Positions 53,992-63,122 of a stretch of 64,000 bases of DNA are shown here, piece after piece. The DNA lies in contig CBDAQU010000001.1 of NCBI GenBank assembly GCA_965199235.1, positions 434,001 through 498,000 on the forward strand, given 5' to 3'. The DNA comes from BOG-908 sp965199235. GTDB lineage: Bacteria > Pseudomonadota > Alphaproteobacteria > Acetobacterales > Acetobacteraceae. The translations under genes were made by a program, and so were the position numbers. How positions within the stretch are numbered: the first letter of the stretch is position 1; every line of letters starts with the position of its first letter. The notes beneath the pieces were generated by a model that was not told the DNA's origin, searched no databases, and saw nothing but the letters and a program-made list of their open reading frames with translations.

Positions 53992-54450
53992 ATGGCCGGC
54001 ATACGCGTCGCATCTGGACTGAGGGCGCCGGCAACGGCGTTCGTGCTGACATTGGCGGCGTGTCAGTCGGCGCCCCCCGGCAAGAGCCCGCAAGCAGCCG
54101 CGCCGCCAGCTGTACCGCCTGCCCGATTGACCCTGAAACTCTACGCGGGGTCGTCCACGGGCTTGGTGGTGGGTGAGGCGCCGACCGGTGGCAACCCTGC
54201 GTCTCAGCTCCAGGGTCAATCCTTTGTCGACAATCCGGGACTGGCCAAAACGTTTATCTGGAGTTTTCCGGAGGATGCGACGATGCTGGACGGTTCATGC
54301 CAGACCATCACCCGGACACAGGCGATCAACATCGCCAACTCGCCGGGAGCCAACACGGTGGTCTTCACCGAATCTTCAGCCGGCGGTGGCAAGGATGCGC
54401 CCATCAAGGCGCAGATCCTGCCTGCACACGCTGATGCCTCGACGTGCTAG
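53992..54450 (+). CDS. Small hypothetical lipoprotein
   Basis: The 152-residue protein has a lipoprotein signal with lipobox LAAC (Cys24) after ATAFVLTLAAC, an Ala/Pro linker, then a compact domain. Two further Cys residues (SCQTI and the C-terminal Cys) could form a disulfide. No family was recognised. It lies 53 bases after the aminotransferase and 94 before the LOV gene, on the same strand. Confidence 0.7.
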   Translation: MAGIRVASGLRAPATAFVLTLAACQSAPPGKSPQAAAPPAVPPARLTLKLYAGSSTGLVVGEAPTGGNPASQLQGQSFVDNPGLAKTFIWSFPEDATMLDGSCQTITRTQAINIANSPGANTVVFTESSAGGGKDAPIKAQILPAHADASTC

Positions 54451-54544
54451 CGTTACCCCCCCCTGAAACGGAACTCGCAATGCTCGGCTTTCCAGTCATT
54501 CAGCTCGGGCTGCCTGGACAGCAGGCTGCGGTGACCGCATCAGC

Positions 54545-55141
54545 ATGAGCGAGCCCGCACTGACGCGCGCGCTCGTCACCGCAATCATGCACAGCACCGA
54601 ACCGATGGTGCTGACAGATCCTGCGCTGCCCAACCATCCGATGGTTGCCGTCAACCCCGCCTTCGAAGCCTTGAGCGGCTATACGGCCTTGGAGACGGTC
54701 GGGCGCAACTGCCGTTTCCTGCAGGGCCCTGGAACCGATCCGAGCACGCCGGCCAGGATCGGCGCATGCATTGCCGAGCAGCGCGGCTGCATCGAGTGGA
54801 TCGTCAACTACCGTCGCGACGGCTCGATGTTTTGGAATCTGCTGTTCATCTCGCCGGTGTTCGCCCGTGACGGTACCCTGCTGCACTATTTCGGCAATCA
54901 GCGCGACATAACCGAGGGGCCGCCGGTCAGCCTGCCCGACTATACGCTGGGCAAGGCGGACATGACGCTGAGTGCGGAGACCGAGTTCCACGCGCTGCTG
55001 CTTGGCTTGCTGGATGAGCAATCGGCAGGGGACGCCTCCGCCAGAAGGCTGGAAAGCCTGGTCGAGGCTGCTCGCCGGCTCGATCGAGTAACAACCGAGC
55101 TTGCGCCTGCTCCCTGGGAGCTACCTGGACCTGGCCGCTAG
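54545..55141 (+). CDS. Short LOV-domain blue-light sensor
   Basis: The 198-residue protein is a PAS/LOV domain with the photoactive GRNCRFLQ motif (Cys56). Flavin-contacting residues are at the expected places: Gln60, Asn88 in NYRRDG, Asn98 in FWNLL and Gln119 in FGNQRDIT. Residues after about 125 form one or two helices with no kinase or output domain. Short LOV proteins signal by dimer rearrangement or bind partners. No partner is adjacent. The TAG stop lies within the end of repeat copy C. Confidence 0.93.
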   Translation: MSEPALTRALVTAIMHSTEPMVLTDPALPNHPMVAVNPAFEALSGYTALETVGRNCRFLQGPGTDPSTPARIGACIAEQRGCIEWIVNYRRDGSMFWNLLFISPVFARDGTLLHYFGNQRDITEGPPVSLPDYTLGKADMTLSAETEFHALLLGLLDEQSAGDASARRLESLVEAARRLDRVTTELAPAPWELPGPGR

Positions 55142-55252
55142 AGCAATGTCACGCAGACTGAAATGGGCGGAGTGACGAAATTGCTCGCCAAGACAACGCC
55201 TAGACCGGTTTGAGGTCCGCCTACTCGCGGACACTCTGCGTGAAACCGGTCT
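55139..55252 (-). repeat. Dispersed double-hairpin element, copy C (inverted)
   Basis: Reverse-oriented copy: TAGAGCAATGTCACGCAGAC at one end, then GACCGGTTTGAGGTCCGC, CTACTC loop, GCGGACACTCTGCGTGAAAC and CGGTCT. Both left-half stems are intact. It lies between the converging LOV and aminotransferase genes and provides the LOV stop codon. Confidence 0.92.
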
Positions 55253-55308
55253 GGCAGGCTGCCGGCCTGCACTGACGAGCATTCAGCAGCGGCCGGCAAC
55301 CTGCCCGG

Positions 55309-56625
55309 TCAGTGCACCTGCCTGATGACGTCGCCCAGCACGCCGAACAGCTCGTCGATCTGCGCACGGCTGATGATCAGCGGCGGAGAGATTGCGAGGA
55401 TGTCGCCGGTCGCGCGCACCAGCAGGCCCGCCTCGTAGCACGCCACGAACACCTCGTAGGCACGCGCGCCGGGCGCGCCCGGCCGCGGCGCGAGCTCGAT
55501 GCCGGCGACCAAGCCCAGGTTGCGGATGTCGACCACGTTGGGCAAGTCGGCCAAGCTGTGCGCGGCGTCTTCGAAATACGGTGAGAGCTCGGCGGCACGC
55601 TCGAACAGCGCCTCGTCGCGATAGGTGTCCAGCGTGGCGACAGAGGCGGCGCAGGCCAGCACGTGCGAGGAATAGGTGTAGCCATGGAAGAACTCGATTG
55701 CGCCAGGAGGCCCCTGCATGAACGCGTCGTGCACCGTGCCGCTGGCAACCACCGCCCCCATCGGAACCGTCGCGTTGGTGATGCCCTTGGCCAGGCATAC
55801 CATGTCGGGCACCACGCCGAAGCGGTCGACGGCGAACGGTGATCCCAGCCGGCCGAACCCGCTGATCACCTCGTCGAAGATCAGCAGGATGCCGTGTTTG
55901 GTGCAGATTTCGCGCAGGCGCTGCAGGTAGCCCACCGGCGGCACGAGCACCCCGGTGGAACCCGCGAGCGGTTCCACGATCACTGCGGCGACCGTACTCG
56001 GATCGTGCAGGGCGACGATGCGCTCCAACTGGTCGGCGAGTTCTGCGCCGTGCAGCGGCTGGCCGCGGCTGAAGGCGTTGCGCGCCAGGTCGTGGGTGTG
56101 CGGCAGGTGGTCGACCCCGCTCAGCATGGTGCCGAAATGCTTGCGGTTGTTGCCGATGCCGCCGACCGAGATGCCGCCGAAGCCGACGCCGTGATAGCCG
56201 CGCTCCCGCCCGATCAGGCGCGTGCGGGCCCCCTCCCCGCGCATGCGATGGTAGGCGAGCGCCAGTTTCAGCGCGGTATCGACCGCCTCCGACCCGGAGT
56301 TCACATAGAAGACGTGGTCCAAGCCGTCCGGCAGCATGGCGGACAGCCGCGCCGCCGCTTCGAAGGCCAGAGGGTGTCCCATCTGGAAGGCCGGGGAGAA
56401 ATCCATCGTCGCCGCCTGGCGCTGGATTGCCTCCACGATGCGCGGCCGGCAATGCCCGGCGTTGACGCACCAGAGGCCGGCCGCCCCGTCCAGTACCAGC
56501 CGACCGTCATGGGTGGTGTAGTGCATGTCGCGGGCGCCGACCAGCAGGCGTGGCTTCTCCTTGAACTGCCGGTTCGCGGTGAACGGCATCCAGAAGGCGT
56601 CGAGGCTGTTGACCTGCGCGTCCAT
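55309..56625 (-). CDS. Omega-amino acid:pyruvate aminotransferase (class III)
   Basis: The 438-residue PLP enzyme has FWMPFTANRQFKEKPRLLVG at the N-terminus and YVNSGSEAVDTALKLALAYH. LIFDEVISGFGRLG carries the ring Asp and CLAKGITNATVPMGA the Schiff-base Lys. This N-terminus is typical of beta-alanine/omega-amino acid:pyruvate aminotransferases. It may act on products of polyamine breakdown such as beta-alanine or GABA. ATG 56625 matches homologues; the frame is open to 56715. Confidence 0.9.
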   Translation of the reverse strand: MDAQVNSLDAFWMPFTANRQFKEKPRLLVGARDMHYTTHDGRLVLDGAAGLWCVNAGHCRPRIVEAIQRQAATMDFSPAFQMGHPLAFEAAARLSAMLPDGLDHVFYVNSGSEAVDTALKLALAYHRMRGEGARTRLIGRERGYHGVGFGGISVGGIGNNRKHFGTMLSGVDHLPHTHDLARNAFSRGQPLHGAELADQLERIVALHDPSTVAAVIVEPLAGSTGVLVPPVGYLQRLREICTKHGILLIFDEVISGFGRLGSPFAVDRFGVVPDMVCLAKGITNATVPMGAVVASGTVHDAFMQGPPGAIEFFHGYTYSSHVLACAASVATLDTYRDEALFERAAELSPYFEDAAHSLADLPNVVDIRNLGLVAGIELAPRPGAPGARAYEVFVACYEAGLLVRATGDILAISPPLIISRAQIDELFGVLGDVIRQVH

Positions 56626-56778
56626 GCGGCAAGCTCCGTTTCGGCATGTGTTGACCAAAACCAGATAAGACGGCGCGGGTGCGAGCGATAGGGCGGACGG
56701 GCGAACGCGCGCCACGCCTGGGCGTTCACAGGATCAGACGGCCGAGCATCCCGCGCCGCAGCAAGAGAAGGACATGCC

Positions 56779-57105
56779 ATGACGGCCAACCCGCTGGACG
56801 ACAGCGACGAGACACGGCAGCAGCGGATTCGCGAACGTGCCTACCATTTGTGGGAGGCTGATGGTCACCCGCAGGGCCGGGAGGACGAGTTCTGGGAGCG
56901 CGCCCGTGAGCTGACCGGCATGGAGGAGAGTGCCGGTGCCGCCGAGTTGCCAAACCCAGCGACAGTGCCCGGGGCGGATCCGGATCGCACACAGCCCGTG
57001 GAGGAAGCGGCAATCCAGGAAAACCTGGGCGAGTTCCCCGACCGGTCTGCCGATCAGGGCGAACGCATCCTTACGCCAGCGCGCGCCAATCGCAGGCGGG
57101 CCTGA
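56779..57105 (+). CDS. DUF2934 small protein
   Basis: The 108-residue protein has a DUF2934 motif at about 16-45 (RIRERAYHLWEADGHPQGRE, then DEFWERA), widespread in soil and plant-associated alphaproteobacteria and of unknown function. The remainder is acidic and Pro-rich. AAGGA upstream supports the ATG. It is divergent from the aminotransferase gene. Confidence 0.85.
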   Translation: MTANPLDDSDETRQQRIRERAYHLWEADGHPQGREDEFWERARELTGMEESAGAAELPNPATVPGADPDRTQPVEEAAIQENLGEFPDRSADQGERILTPARANRRRA

Positions 57106-57123
57106 CGGACTCGGTCGTCGGGC

Positions 57124-57384
57124 CTATTTCGGCACGACGACCGTTCCCTTCGGCGTGGGTGTGTGGACGACCGGGGTGGGAAGCTGAACGTTCTTAGGCG
57201 GGGCCACGGCCATTTTAGGATCAACGCTCGCCGGCGGATGAACGACGCCGGCGTGGCGGGCAGTTGGCGCGGCAACTGGCTGGCCCCGGGCGCAGCTGCA
57301 GGCTGCAATGAACCCCGCCGGTAACATCCAGCGAAGTGCCGGCAGGAGTGCGGCGTAGACCTGGCCGCAGGATCGCCTGGTCAT
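57124..57384 (-). CDS. Small hypothetical lipoprotein, Pro/Val-rich
   Basis: The 86-residue protein has a hydrophobic N-terminal stretch ending AGFIAACSC, a plausible lipobox (Cys29). A Pro/Val/Thr-rich tail follows (NVQLPTPVVHTPTPKGTVVV). Its ATG overlaps the stop of the upstream DUF2945 gene (ATGA). No family recognised. Confidence 0.55.
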   Translation of the reverse strand: MTRRSCGQVYAALLPALRWMLPAGFIAACSCARGQPVAAPTARHAGVVHPPASVDPKMAVAPPKNVQLPTPVVHTPTPKGTVVVPK

Positions 57385-57590
57385 GCCTTCTTCAGCTCGT
57401 CGGGCTTGTGCACGGCGTGCTTGCCGGACTTGGCGCTTTTCACCATGACTTCGGGGTTGTCCTTGGTTGCCTTGGCCGTGTGCCCTTTGACCTTGGTCGT
57501 CGACGTCACGATTTTCTCGACAACCCCCTCGGTCTTGCCCTGCGCCGTGCCCCAGCTGACCTTCTCTCCCGCTTTCGGTAACTTCGCCAT
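57381..57590 (-). CDS. DUF2945 (HVA1 TUDOR-like) small protein
   Basis: The 69-residue basic protein starts KLPKAGEKVSWGTAQGKTEG and continues GVVEKIVTSTTKVKGHTAKA, then NPEVMVKSAKSGKHAVHKPD. This is the whole DUF2945/HVA1 domain, a small beta-barrel of unknown role often near stress genes. GGAGG upstream supports the ATG. Confidence 0.88.
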   Translation of the reverse strand: MAKLPKAGEKVSWGTAQGKTEGVVEKIVTSTTKVKGHTAKATKDNPEVMVKSAKSGKHAVHKPDELKKA

Positions 57591-57761
57591 GTTCCGCCTC
57601 CTTGCAGAAGCTCATCGCGGCAGCAGGCCCGCGGTTCGCGGCAGGTTTATCGAATGCGAACCGATCCGCTGTGATTAACACTTGTGCGGCGCCGCGACGC
57701 AGCGCTTGATCTCGTCTCAGCGGCGCGGGATCGGCCAGGGCGCCAGACGGGGCATGATGGC

Positions 57762-57899
57762 ATGGGCAAGGGCGACAAGCAGCACGGCAATCGGGAAGCA
57801 AAGAAGCCCAAGGCAAACAAGAAGGTGGCGGCGCCGGCCTCTCTGCTGAAACCGGCCGCCGACCAGCGCAAGCCAGTCGGCAAGGCGCCTGCCAAGTAG
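57762..57899 (+). CDS. Small basic Lys-rich protein (MGKGDKQHGN type)
   Basis: The 45-residue product starts MGKGDKQHGNREAKKPKANK and ends in a Lys/Ala/Pro tail. Very similar tiny proteins with an M-x-KGDK-x-HGN-x-EAKKPK core are common in alphaproteobacteria, function unknown. It is likely disordered and nucleic-acid-binding, which is inference. The frame is open upstream to 57684. Confidence 0.72.
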   Translation: MGKGDKQHGNREAKKPKANKKVAAPASLLKPAADQRKPVGKAPAK

Positions 57900-57925
57900 C
57901 CGGCCCGCAAGCATTCGTCTGCGCC

Positions 57926-58849
57926 GTGAGCTTCCGTCGGGTACAGCCGGTCGCTGCCGCATGCGCCGCACTTCTTACCGCGTGCGCGTCTCAGCAGACG
58001 GCGCTGGCACCAGGCACCCAAGTGCGCATGATGGCCGAACTACGTGCTGGCAGGCTGGCTCTGGCATGCGAGGCAGCATGCCGGGAGAGCTGGACCCGTC
58101 AGGTTGGGACGATGTCCACCCTTGCGAGGGCGGAACGCTGGTCGGACCTGGCGACCGGCGTGATGCGGATCGGCTATGGCGGCGACCTGGCCTACTTCTA
58201 TCTCGGTCAGGCCGCGCAGGGTTTCGGCTACTACCAAGCGTCGATCGCTTACTACTCGCAAGCCCGCGCATTGGCCGACAGTTCGAACGTGACGATGCAG
58301 TGTTCGGGCGTCCGACGTTCCGAGGATCGTTGCCAGGGCATCCGTATATCCGCCGCGGTCCCAGCACTGATCGAGTCGTCGCGCGACGCTCTCCAGCGTG
58401 AGGCGGCAAACACGCCGCAAAGCCCGGCCCGGCCCCGCCATGGCAGGATGCGGTTAGCCTCCTCCAGAGCCGTCGGTTCGGGAAGCGTCGATCGGGCTAG
58501 GGGCGCGGCCTCACAGCAGGTCGCAGGTTTGGCGCAGGCGATCGACACGGCGACGCTGCAGGTCAACGGGCGAACCATCGCTTTGGCAGGCGTGGTCGGT
58601 CGACCTGATTCGTATGCCGCTCAGCTGCAGGCGTTGATCGATGCACACGGCCCCACCGTCCGCTGCGTTCGGTCCGCCTCGGGCTACGCATGCACCCTGC
58701 CGAACGGACTGAACGTTGCGAGAGCGGCGCTGGCAAACGGCATCGCGTCGGTCTCGGCGGACGCTCCGGACGATTTCCGCGTTGAGGAACGAGCCGCCCG
58801 CGCCGCTCATCGCGGGCTGTGGAAAACCGCAGACGGCGCATCCGGGTAG
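57926..58849 (+). CDS. Lipoprotein with degenerate nuclease-fold (SNase-like) C-terminal domain
   Basis: The 307-residue protein has a lipoprotein signal (AACAALLTAC, Cys20), a Sel1/TPR-like helical part (about 55-120, DLAYFYLGQAAQGFGYYQAS), and a C-terminal segment (about 205-303). That segment ends LNVARAALANGIASV, then RAARAAHRGLWKT, as in staphylococcal-nuclease-like domains. The Arg/Glu/Arg catalytic set of true nucleases is not evident, so it may only bind a ligand. The start is GTG. Converges on usg through repeat copy D. Confidence 0.7.
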   Translation: MSFRRVQPVAAACAALLTACASQQTALAPGTQVRMMAELRAGRLALACEAACRESWTRQVGTMSTLARAERWSDLATGVMRIGYGGDLAYFYLGQAAQGFGYYQASIAYYSQARALADSSNVTMQCSGVRRSEDRCQGIRISAAVPALIESSRDALQREAANTPQSPARPRHGRMRLASSRAVGSGSVDRARGAASQQVAGLAQAIDTATLQVNGRTIALAGVVGRPDSYAAQLQALIDAHGPTVRCVRSASGYACTLPNGLNVARAALANGIASVSADAPDDFRVEERAARAAHRGLWKTADGASG

Positions 58850-58871
58850 CCGTTCGCCGGCGCAAGCCTTC

Positions 58872-58974
58872 GACCGGCTTCACGCGAGTAGGCGGACCTC
58901 AAACCGGTCTAGGCCCTATTTTAGCGAGCAACTTCGTCACTCCGACTATTCCAGTCTGCTTGACATTGCTCTAA
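58872..58974 (+). repeat. Dispersed double-hairpin element, copy D (internal 11-bp deletion)
   Basis: GACCGGCTTCACGCGAGTAG replaces the full left half: 11 bases (AGAGTGTCCGC) are missing between two CGC trinucleotides, removing one arm of the inner hairpin. The rest is intact through GACATTGCTCTAA. Lies between converging genes and supplies the usg stop codon. Confidence 0.9.
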
Positions 58975-59231
58975 TGCAGATGGTGCAGATGGTCCGTGTG
59001 ACGCCACTCACCGGCGCACATCAGGCTGGTCGCTCCGACCCGGACGGAGTGTAGCCGTCCGTCCAGCTTGCGTGACCAGAAATCCAGGAATTTGTTGAGC
59101 ACGGGGAAGAGCGGTGCGACGTCCAGATCTTGCCAGACGAAGGTCTGCAAGACGCCCGGATGATCCGGCATGTGATACAGGATCTCAGCGGTTGTAAGAC
59201 GATATCCCCTGATCTGGTCTGCAAGGCTCAT
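58971..59231 (-). CDS. usg: Usg family protein
   Basis: The 86-residue protein matches alphaproteobacterial Usg: LTTAEILYHMPDHPGVLQTF, VWQDLDVAPLFPVLNKFLDF and WSRKLDGRLHSVRV. Usg was named from its place upstream of trp genes in Rhizobium and its role is unknown. Here there is no trp gene; it is divergent from groESL. AGGA upstream supports ATG 59231. The natural C-terminus (about HTDHLHHLH) and TAG stop run into repeat copy D. Confidence 0.9.
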   Translation of the reverse strand: MSLADQIRGYRLTTAEILYHMPDHPGVLQTFVWQDLDVAPLFPVLNKFLDFWSRKLDGRLHSVRVGATSLMCAGEWRHTDHLHHLH

Positions 59232-59407
59232 CACACATATCCTCGTATCGTGTTTCGACCTTCGCCCAATCTTCCCGCGTTGCCTCTGCTCCGGCTTCTG
59301 GCGAGCCTGATGAGGCCCAGCATGACCCGACAGGCAGCATTTGCGCAAAAGAAAAAGATAACATTAACAGTCGCTTGTCACTCGACAGTCGAGAGTGCTG
59401 CTCATGG

Positions 59408-59436
59408 TTGACTTGGCCGGCGCACGCCGTTAGATG
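59408..59436 (+). promoter_or_regulatory. Sigma-70-type promoter of groESL
   Basis: TTGACT (59408-59413), 17-base spacer, TAGATG (59431-59436). It lies directly before the CIRCE operator. A further GAGTGCTG half-site-like sequence lies at 59393-59400. Confidence 0.75.
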
Positions 59437-59439
59437 CGC

Positions 59440-59462
59440 GGCACTCTCGGTAGGAGAGTGCC
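59440..59462 (+). promoter_or_regulatory. CIRCE operator (HrcA-binding site)
   Basis: GGCACTC, nine bases, GAGTGCC: a perfect 7-bp arm inverted repeat with the canonical N9 spacer. It sits 3-26 bases after the -10 box. HrcA would repress groESL here and release on heat stress. Confidence 0.93.
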
Positions 59463-59465
59463 AAA

Positions 59466-59486
59466 GCCGGCCGAAACTCGGCCGGC
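59466..59486 (+). promoter_or_regulatory. Strong leader hairpin in the groES 5' untranslated region
   Basis: GCCGGCCGA-AAC-TCGGCCGGC, a perfect 9-bp GC-rich stem with a 3-base loop, three bases after CIRCE and about 24 before the groES start. There is no U-run, so it is not a standard terminator. Confidence 0.8.
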
Positions 59487-59510
59487 GCAACGCGATCAGG
59501 AGCGATCCGA

Positions 59511-59828
59511 ATGGCGACGTTTCGTCCATTGCACGACCGGGTCGTGGTCCGCCGTATGACGGCGGAAGAGAAAACGGCAGGCGGCATCATCATTCCGGAC
59601 ACCGCACGCGAGAAGCCGCAGGAGGGAGAGGTCGTGGCTGTTGGCGTCGGCGACCGCAACGAGCAGGGCCAGATCGTCGCACTCGACGTAAAGGCCGGCG
59701 ACCGTGTGCTGTTCGGCAAGTGGTCCGGCACCGAGGCGAAGCTTGATGGCGAGGAGCTGCTGATCATGCAGGAGAGCGACATCATGGGGGTCGTCGAGAG
59801 CACCCAGGCGGCTGCGAAGGCCGCGTAG
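59511..59828 (+). CDS. groES: Co-chaperonin GroES
   Basis: The 105-residue protein is a full-length Hsp10: FRPLHDRVVVRRMTAEEKTA, then GGIIIPDTAREKPQEGEVVA with the mobile loop. GDRVLFGKWSGTE and ESDIMGVV complete it. It caps GroEL. AGGAG eight bases upstream supports the ATG. Regulated by CIRCE and cotranscribed with groEL 46 bases on. Confidence 0.98.
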   Translation: MATFRPLHDRVVVRRMTAEEKTAGGIIIPDTAREKPQEGEVVAVGVGDRNEQGQIVALDVKAGDRVLFGKWSGTEAKLDGEELLIMQESDIMGVVESTQAAAKAA

Positions 59829-59874
59829 ACCCGTTCGGCAAGACGGATTAGGCGTGCAATTCCGGAGTTAGACC

Positions 59875-61521
<1,647 letters not shown>

Positions 61522-61535
61522 GCCCCACGCTATCC

Positions 61536-61644
61536 GGAGGAAGGTGGGTGAATCCCGCCTCCTTCTTTCAGCCAGTCTCAGGCCTGTCGTCTATGAACCC
61601 AAACTTTCTTGTTGGCGGTTCGGTTCGCCGACTGACGAACCGAA
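61536..61644 (+). terminator. Two hairpins downstream of groEL
   Basis: First, GGAAGGTGGG with CCCGCCTCCTTC (61536-61570), a bulged stem followed by TTTC. Second, TTCGGTTCG, 8-base loop, CGAACCGAA (61619-61644), a perfect 9-bp stem followed by CGCTTT. Both lie between converging genes, and either could end groESL transcription. Confidence 0.55.
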
Positions 61645-61719
61645 CGCTTTAAGGTCTGTTTGAAACTTGGTCGGCATCGCCTTGCCCGTTTGCCAGAGTG
61701 GCGTCGGCCGAATGGCAGT

Positions 61720-62274
61720 TTATTGCAAAGCACCACCGGTGCGGGTCACGGTTTTCACCTGGGTTGCGCCAGCGGCCTGCATGGCCATCGTTGCCTTCAT
61801 CACCGCGTCCGGGTCGTTGGCCGACACTGACAGTACCAGCTGACCCGCAGCCGCCGCCTTGTCACGTTCCCGGCTCTGCGAAGCGTCCATCGCGGTATAC
61901 GCGGCTGATACGGCGCCGCCAGCAGCAACGCCCAAGCCTGCCGCTGCTGCGGCCGCCACCAGGGCCGCGCCGCCAGTTGCAATCGTCACTCCTGCCCCGA
62001 TCATGCCGGCTGCGGTGGCTGCCATGCTGCTCTGTAACGTCCGTGATTGGCGCGCATCGTCCTCGGTGTCGGGATTCTGCGCCCCTGCTGACGGCGTCGC
62101 GTCCGCTGCGTGGGGTGATGCATCCGGCAGGCTGATGGCGGCGCGGTCGAAACCGCTTCTGGTCAATCGGCCCACTGCGTCCTGCAAGGCGGCATCGCTT
62201 GGGAATATGCCCTGCACCTCCTGGATCGACTCGTTCAGTGTGGGGCTGCTCAGATTTGTCTGATCGCTAGGCAT
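61720..62274 (-). CDS. Hypothetical Gly/Ala-zipper protein
   Basis: The 184-residue protein has an N-terminal domain (about 20-50, VQGIFPSDAALQDAVGRLTR, then SGFDRAAISLP) like those of 'general stress' proteins. A long Gly/Ala-rich hydrophobic segment (about 85-128) could be a glycine-zipper membrane hairpin. The C-terminal part (about 140-180) repeats the first-domain pattern. No name can be given. It is co-directional with the TerB-like gene upstream. Confidence 0.72.
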   Translation of the reverse strand: MPSDQTNLSSPTLNESIQEVQGIFPSDAALQDAVGRLTRSGFDRAAISLPDASPHAADATPSAGAQNPDTEDDARQSRTLQSSMAATAAGMIGAGVTIATGGAALVAAAAAAGLGVAAGGAVSAAYTAMDASQSRERDKAAAAGQLVLSVSANDPDAVMKATMAMQAAGATQVKTVTRTGGALQ

Positions 62275-62358
62275 GGCTCTGATCCTGTTGTTGACGCAGA
62301 ACGGGTATCACGAACTGGTGTTCCGCCAGGGAGGCAATCGACTGGCCTTGAGAGCGGG

Positions 62359-62796
62359 TCAGGCGAGCGTTCGTTCGATCCTGCGATAGCGGGCGCGGGT
62401 GGCACGTTCGATGGCGGACACGACGAGCGTGTCCAGCTTCAGTTCGCTGCCGATGAACTCCAGCATCTGCAGGATAGCCTGCCCGTGCACCTGGTCCGCC
62501 GCCACGACGTCGCAGGCCAGAGTATAGGCCGTTTCACGAAGCCGCGGCTCCAAGGCGTCTCGGATCAGGCGGCCGGCATGCGCCAGCCCGTCATCCTCCC
62601 GCAACAAGCCGATCGTGGCATCGATCGCGCGCTGAAGTTGTTCGTCAGAAAACCCCTCGAACGCGGGAAGGGTTTGCACCAGGGTTGCCATGACGCCGAT
62701 CTCGCGGTCCGTAATGCCGCGCGTCTCGGCAGCGGCAACAAGGACCATGGTGCAAACCAGGGCTTCCTGCGGATCAAGATCCGTGCGGGCGAGCAT
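62359..62796 (-). CDS. TerB-like tellurite-resistance family protein
   Basis: The 145-residue all-helical protein has LDPQEALVCTMVLVAAAETR, then GITDREIGVMATLVQTLPAF and DLADGEIH-like YTLACDVVAADQVHGQAIL. This is a TerB fold with acidic metal-site residues. TerB-like proteins respond to stress, but no ter operon is nearby, so a role in tellurite resistance is not implied. AAAGGA eight bases upstream supports the ATG. Confidence 0.82.
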   Translation of the reverse strand: MLARTDLDPQEALVCTMVLVAAAETRGITDREIGVMATLVQTLPAFEGFSDEQLQRAIDATIGLLREDDGLAHAGRLIRDALEPRLRETAYTLACDVVAADQVHGQAILQMLEFIGSELKLDTLVVSAIERATRARYRRIERTLA

Positions 62797-62871
62797 GAGT
62801 GGTCCTTTGTCAGTGCAGTTGCTACGCGCGGACCCTGCCCCGGGGTGCGGCGGAGATCAAGCCACGCATCC

Positions 62872-62984
62872 TTAGTGCAATGTCGCGCAGCCTGGAATAG
62901 TCGGAGTGACGAATTGCTCGCCAAAGCAAGGCCTAAACCGGTTCACGTTCGCCTACTCGCGGACACTCTGCGTGAAAGCGGTCC
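62872..62984 (-). repeat. Dispersed double-hairpin element, copy E (inverted)
   Basis: Reverse-oriented copy, from TTAGTGCAATGTCGCGCAGC to CTCTGCGTGAAAGCGGTCC. The inner stem is GTTCGC/GCGGAC (one G-U pair in RNA of one sense). It lies between co-directional minus-strand genes, downstream of the flhA end, the only copy not between converging genes. Confidence 0.9.
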
Positions 62985-63122
62985 AGTGTCTTGAAAACTC
63001 GCTAGTCCGAGCCGGCTGCCATTTGTTTTCGAGCACCGAAGCGGAGCGGCCTTGGTGCCGTGATCATCAAAGCATGGAAAACGGGCGTCAGACGGCCGGA
63101 ACGGCAGGTTTGGATGACACTC

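Noticed and set aside
59466..59486. Intrinsic terminator before groES
   Set aside because: No U-run follows the stem and it lies between the promoter and groES.
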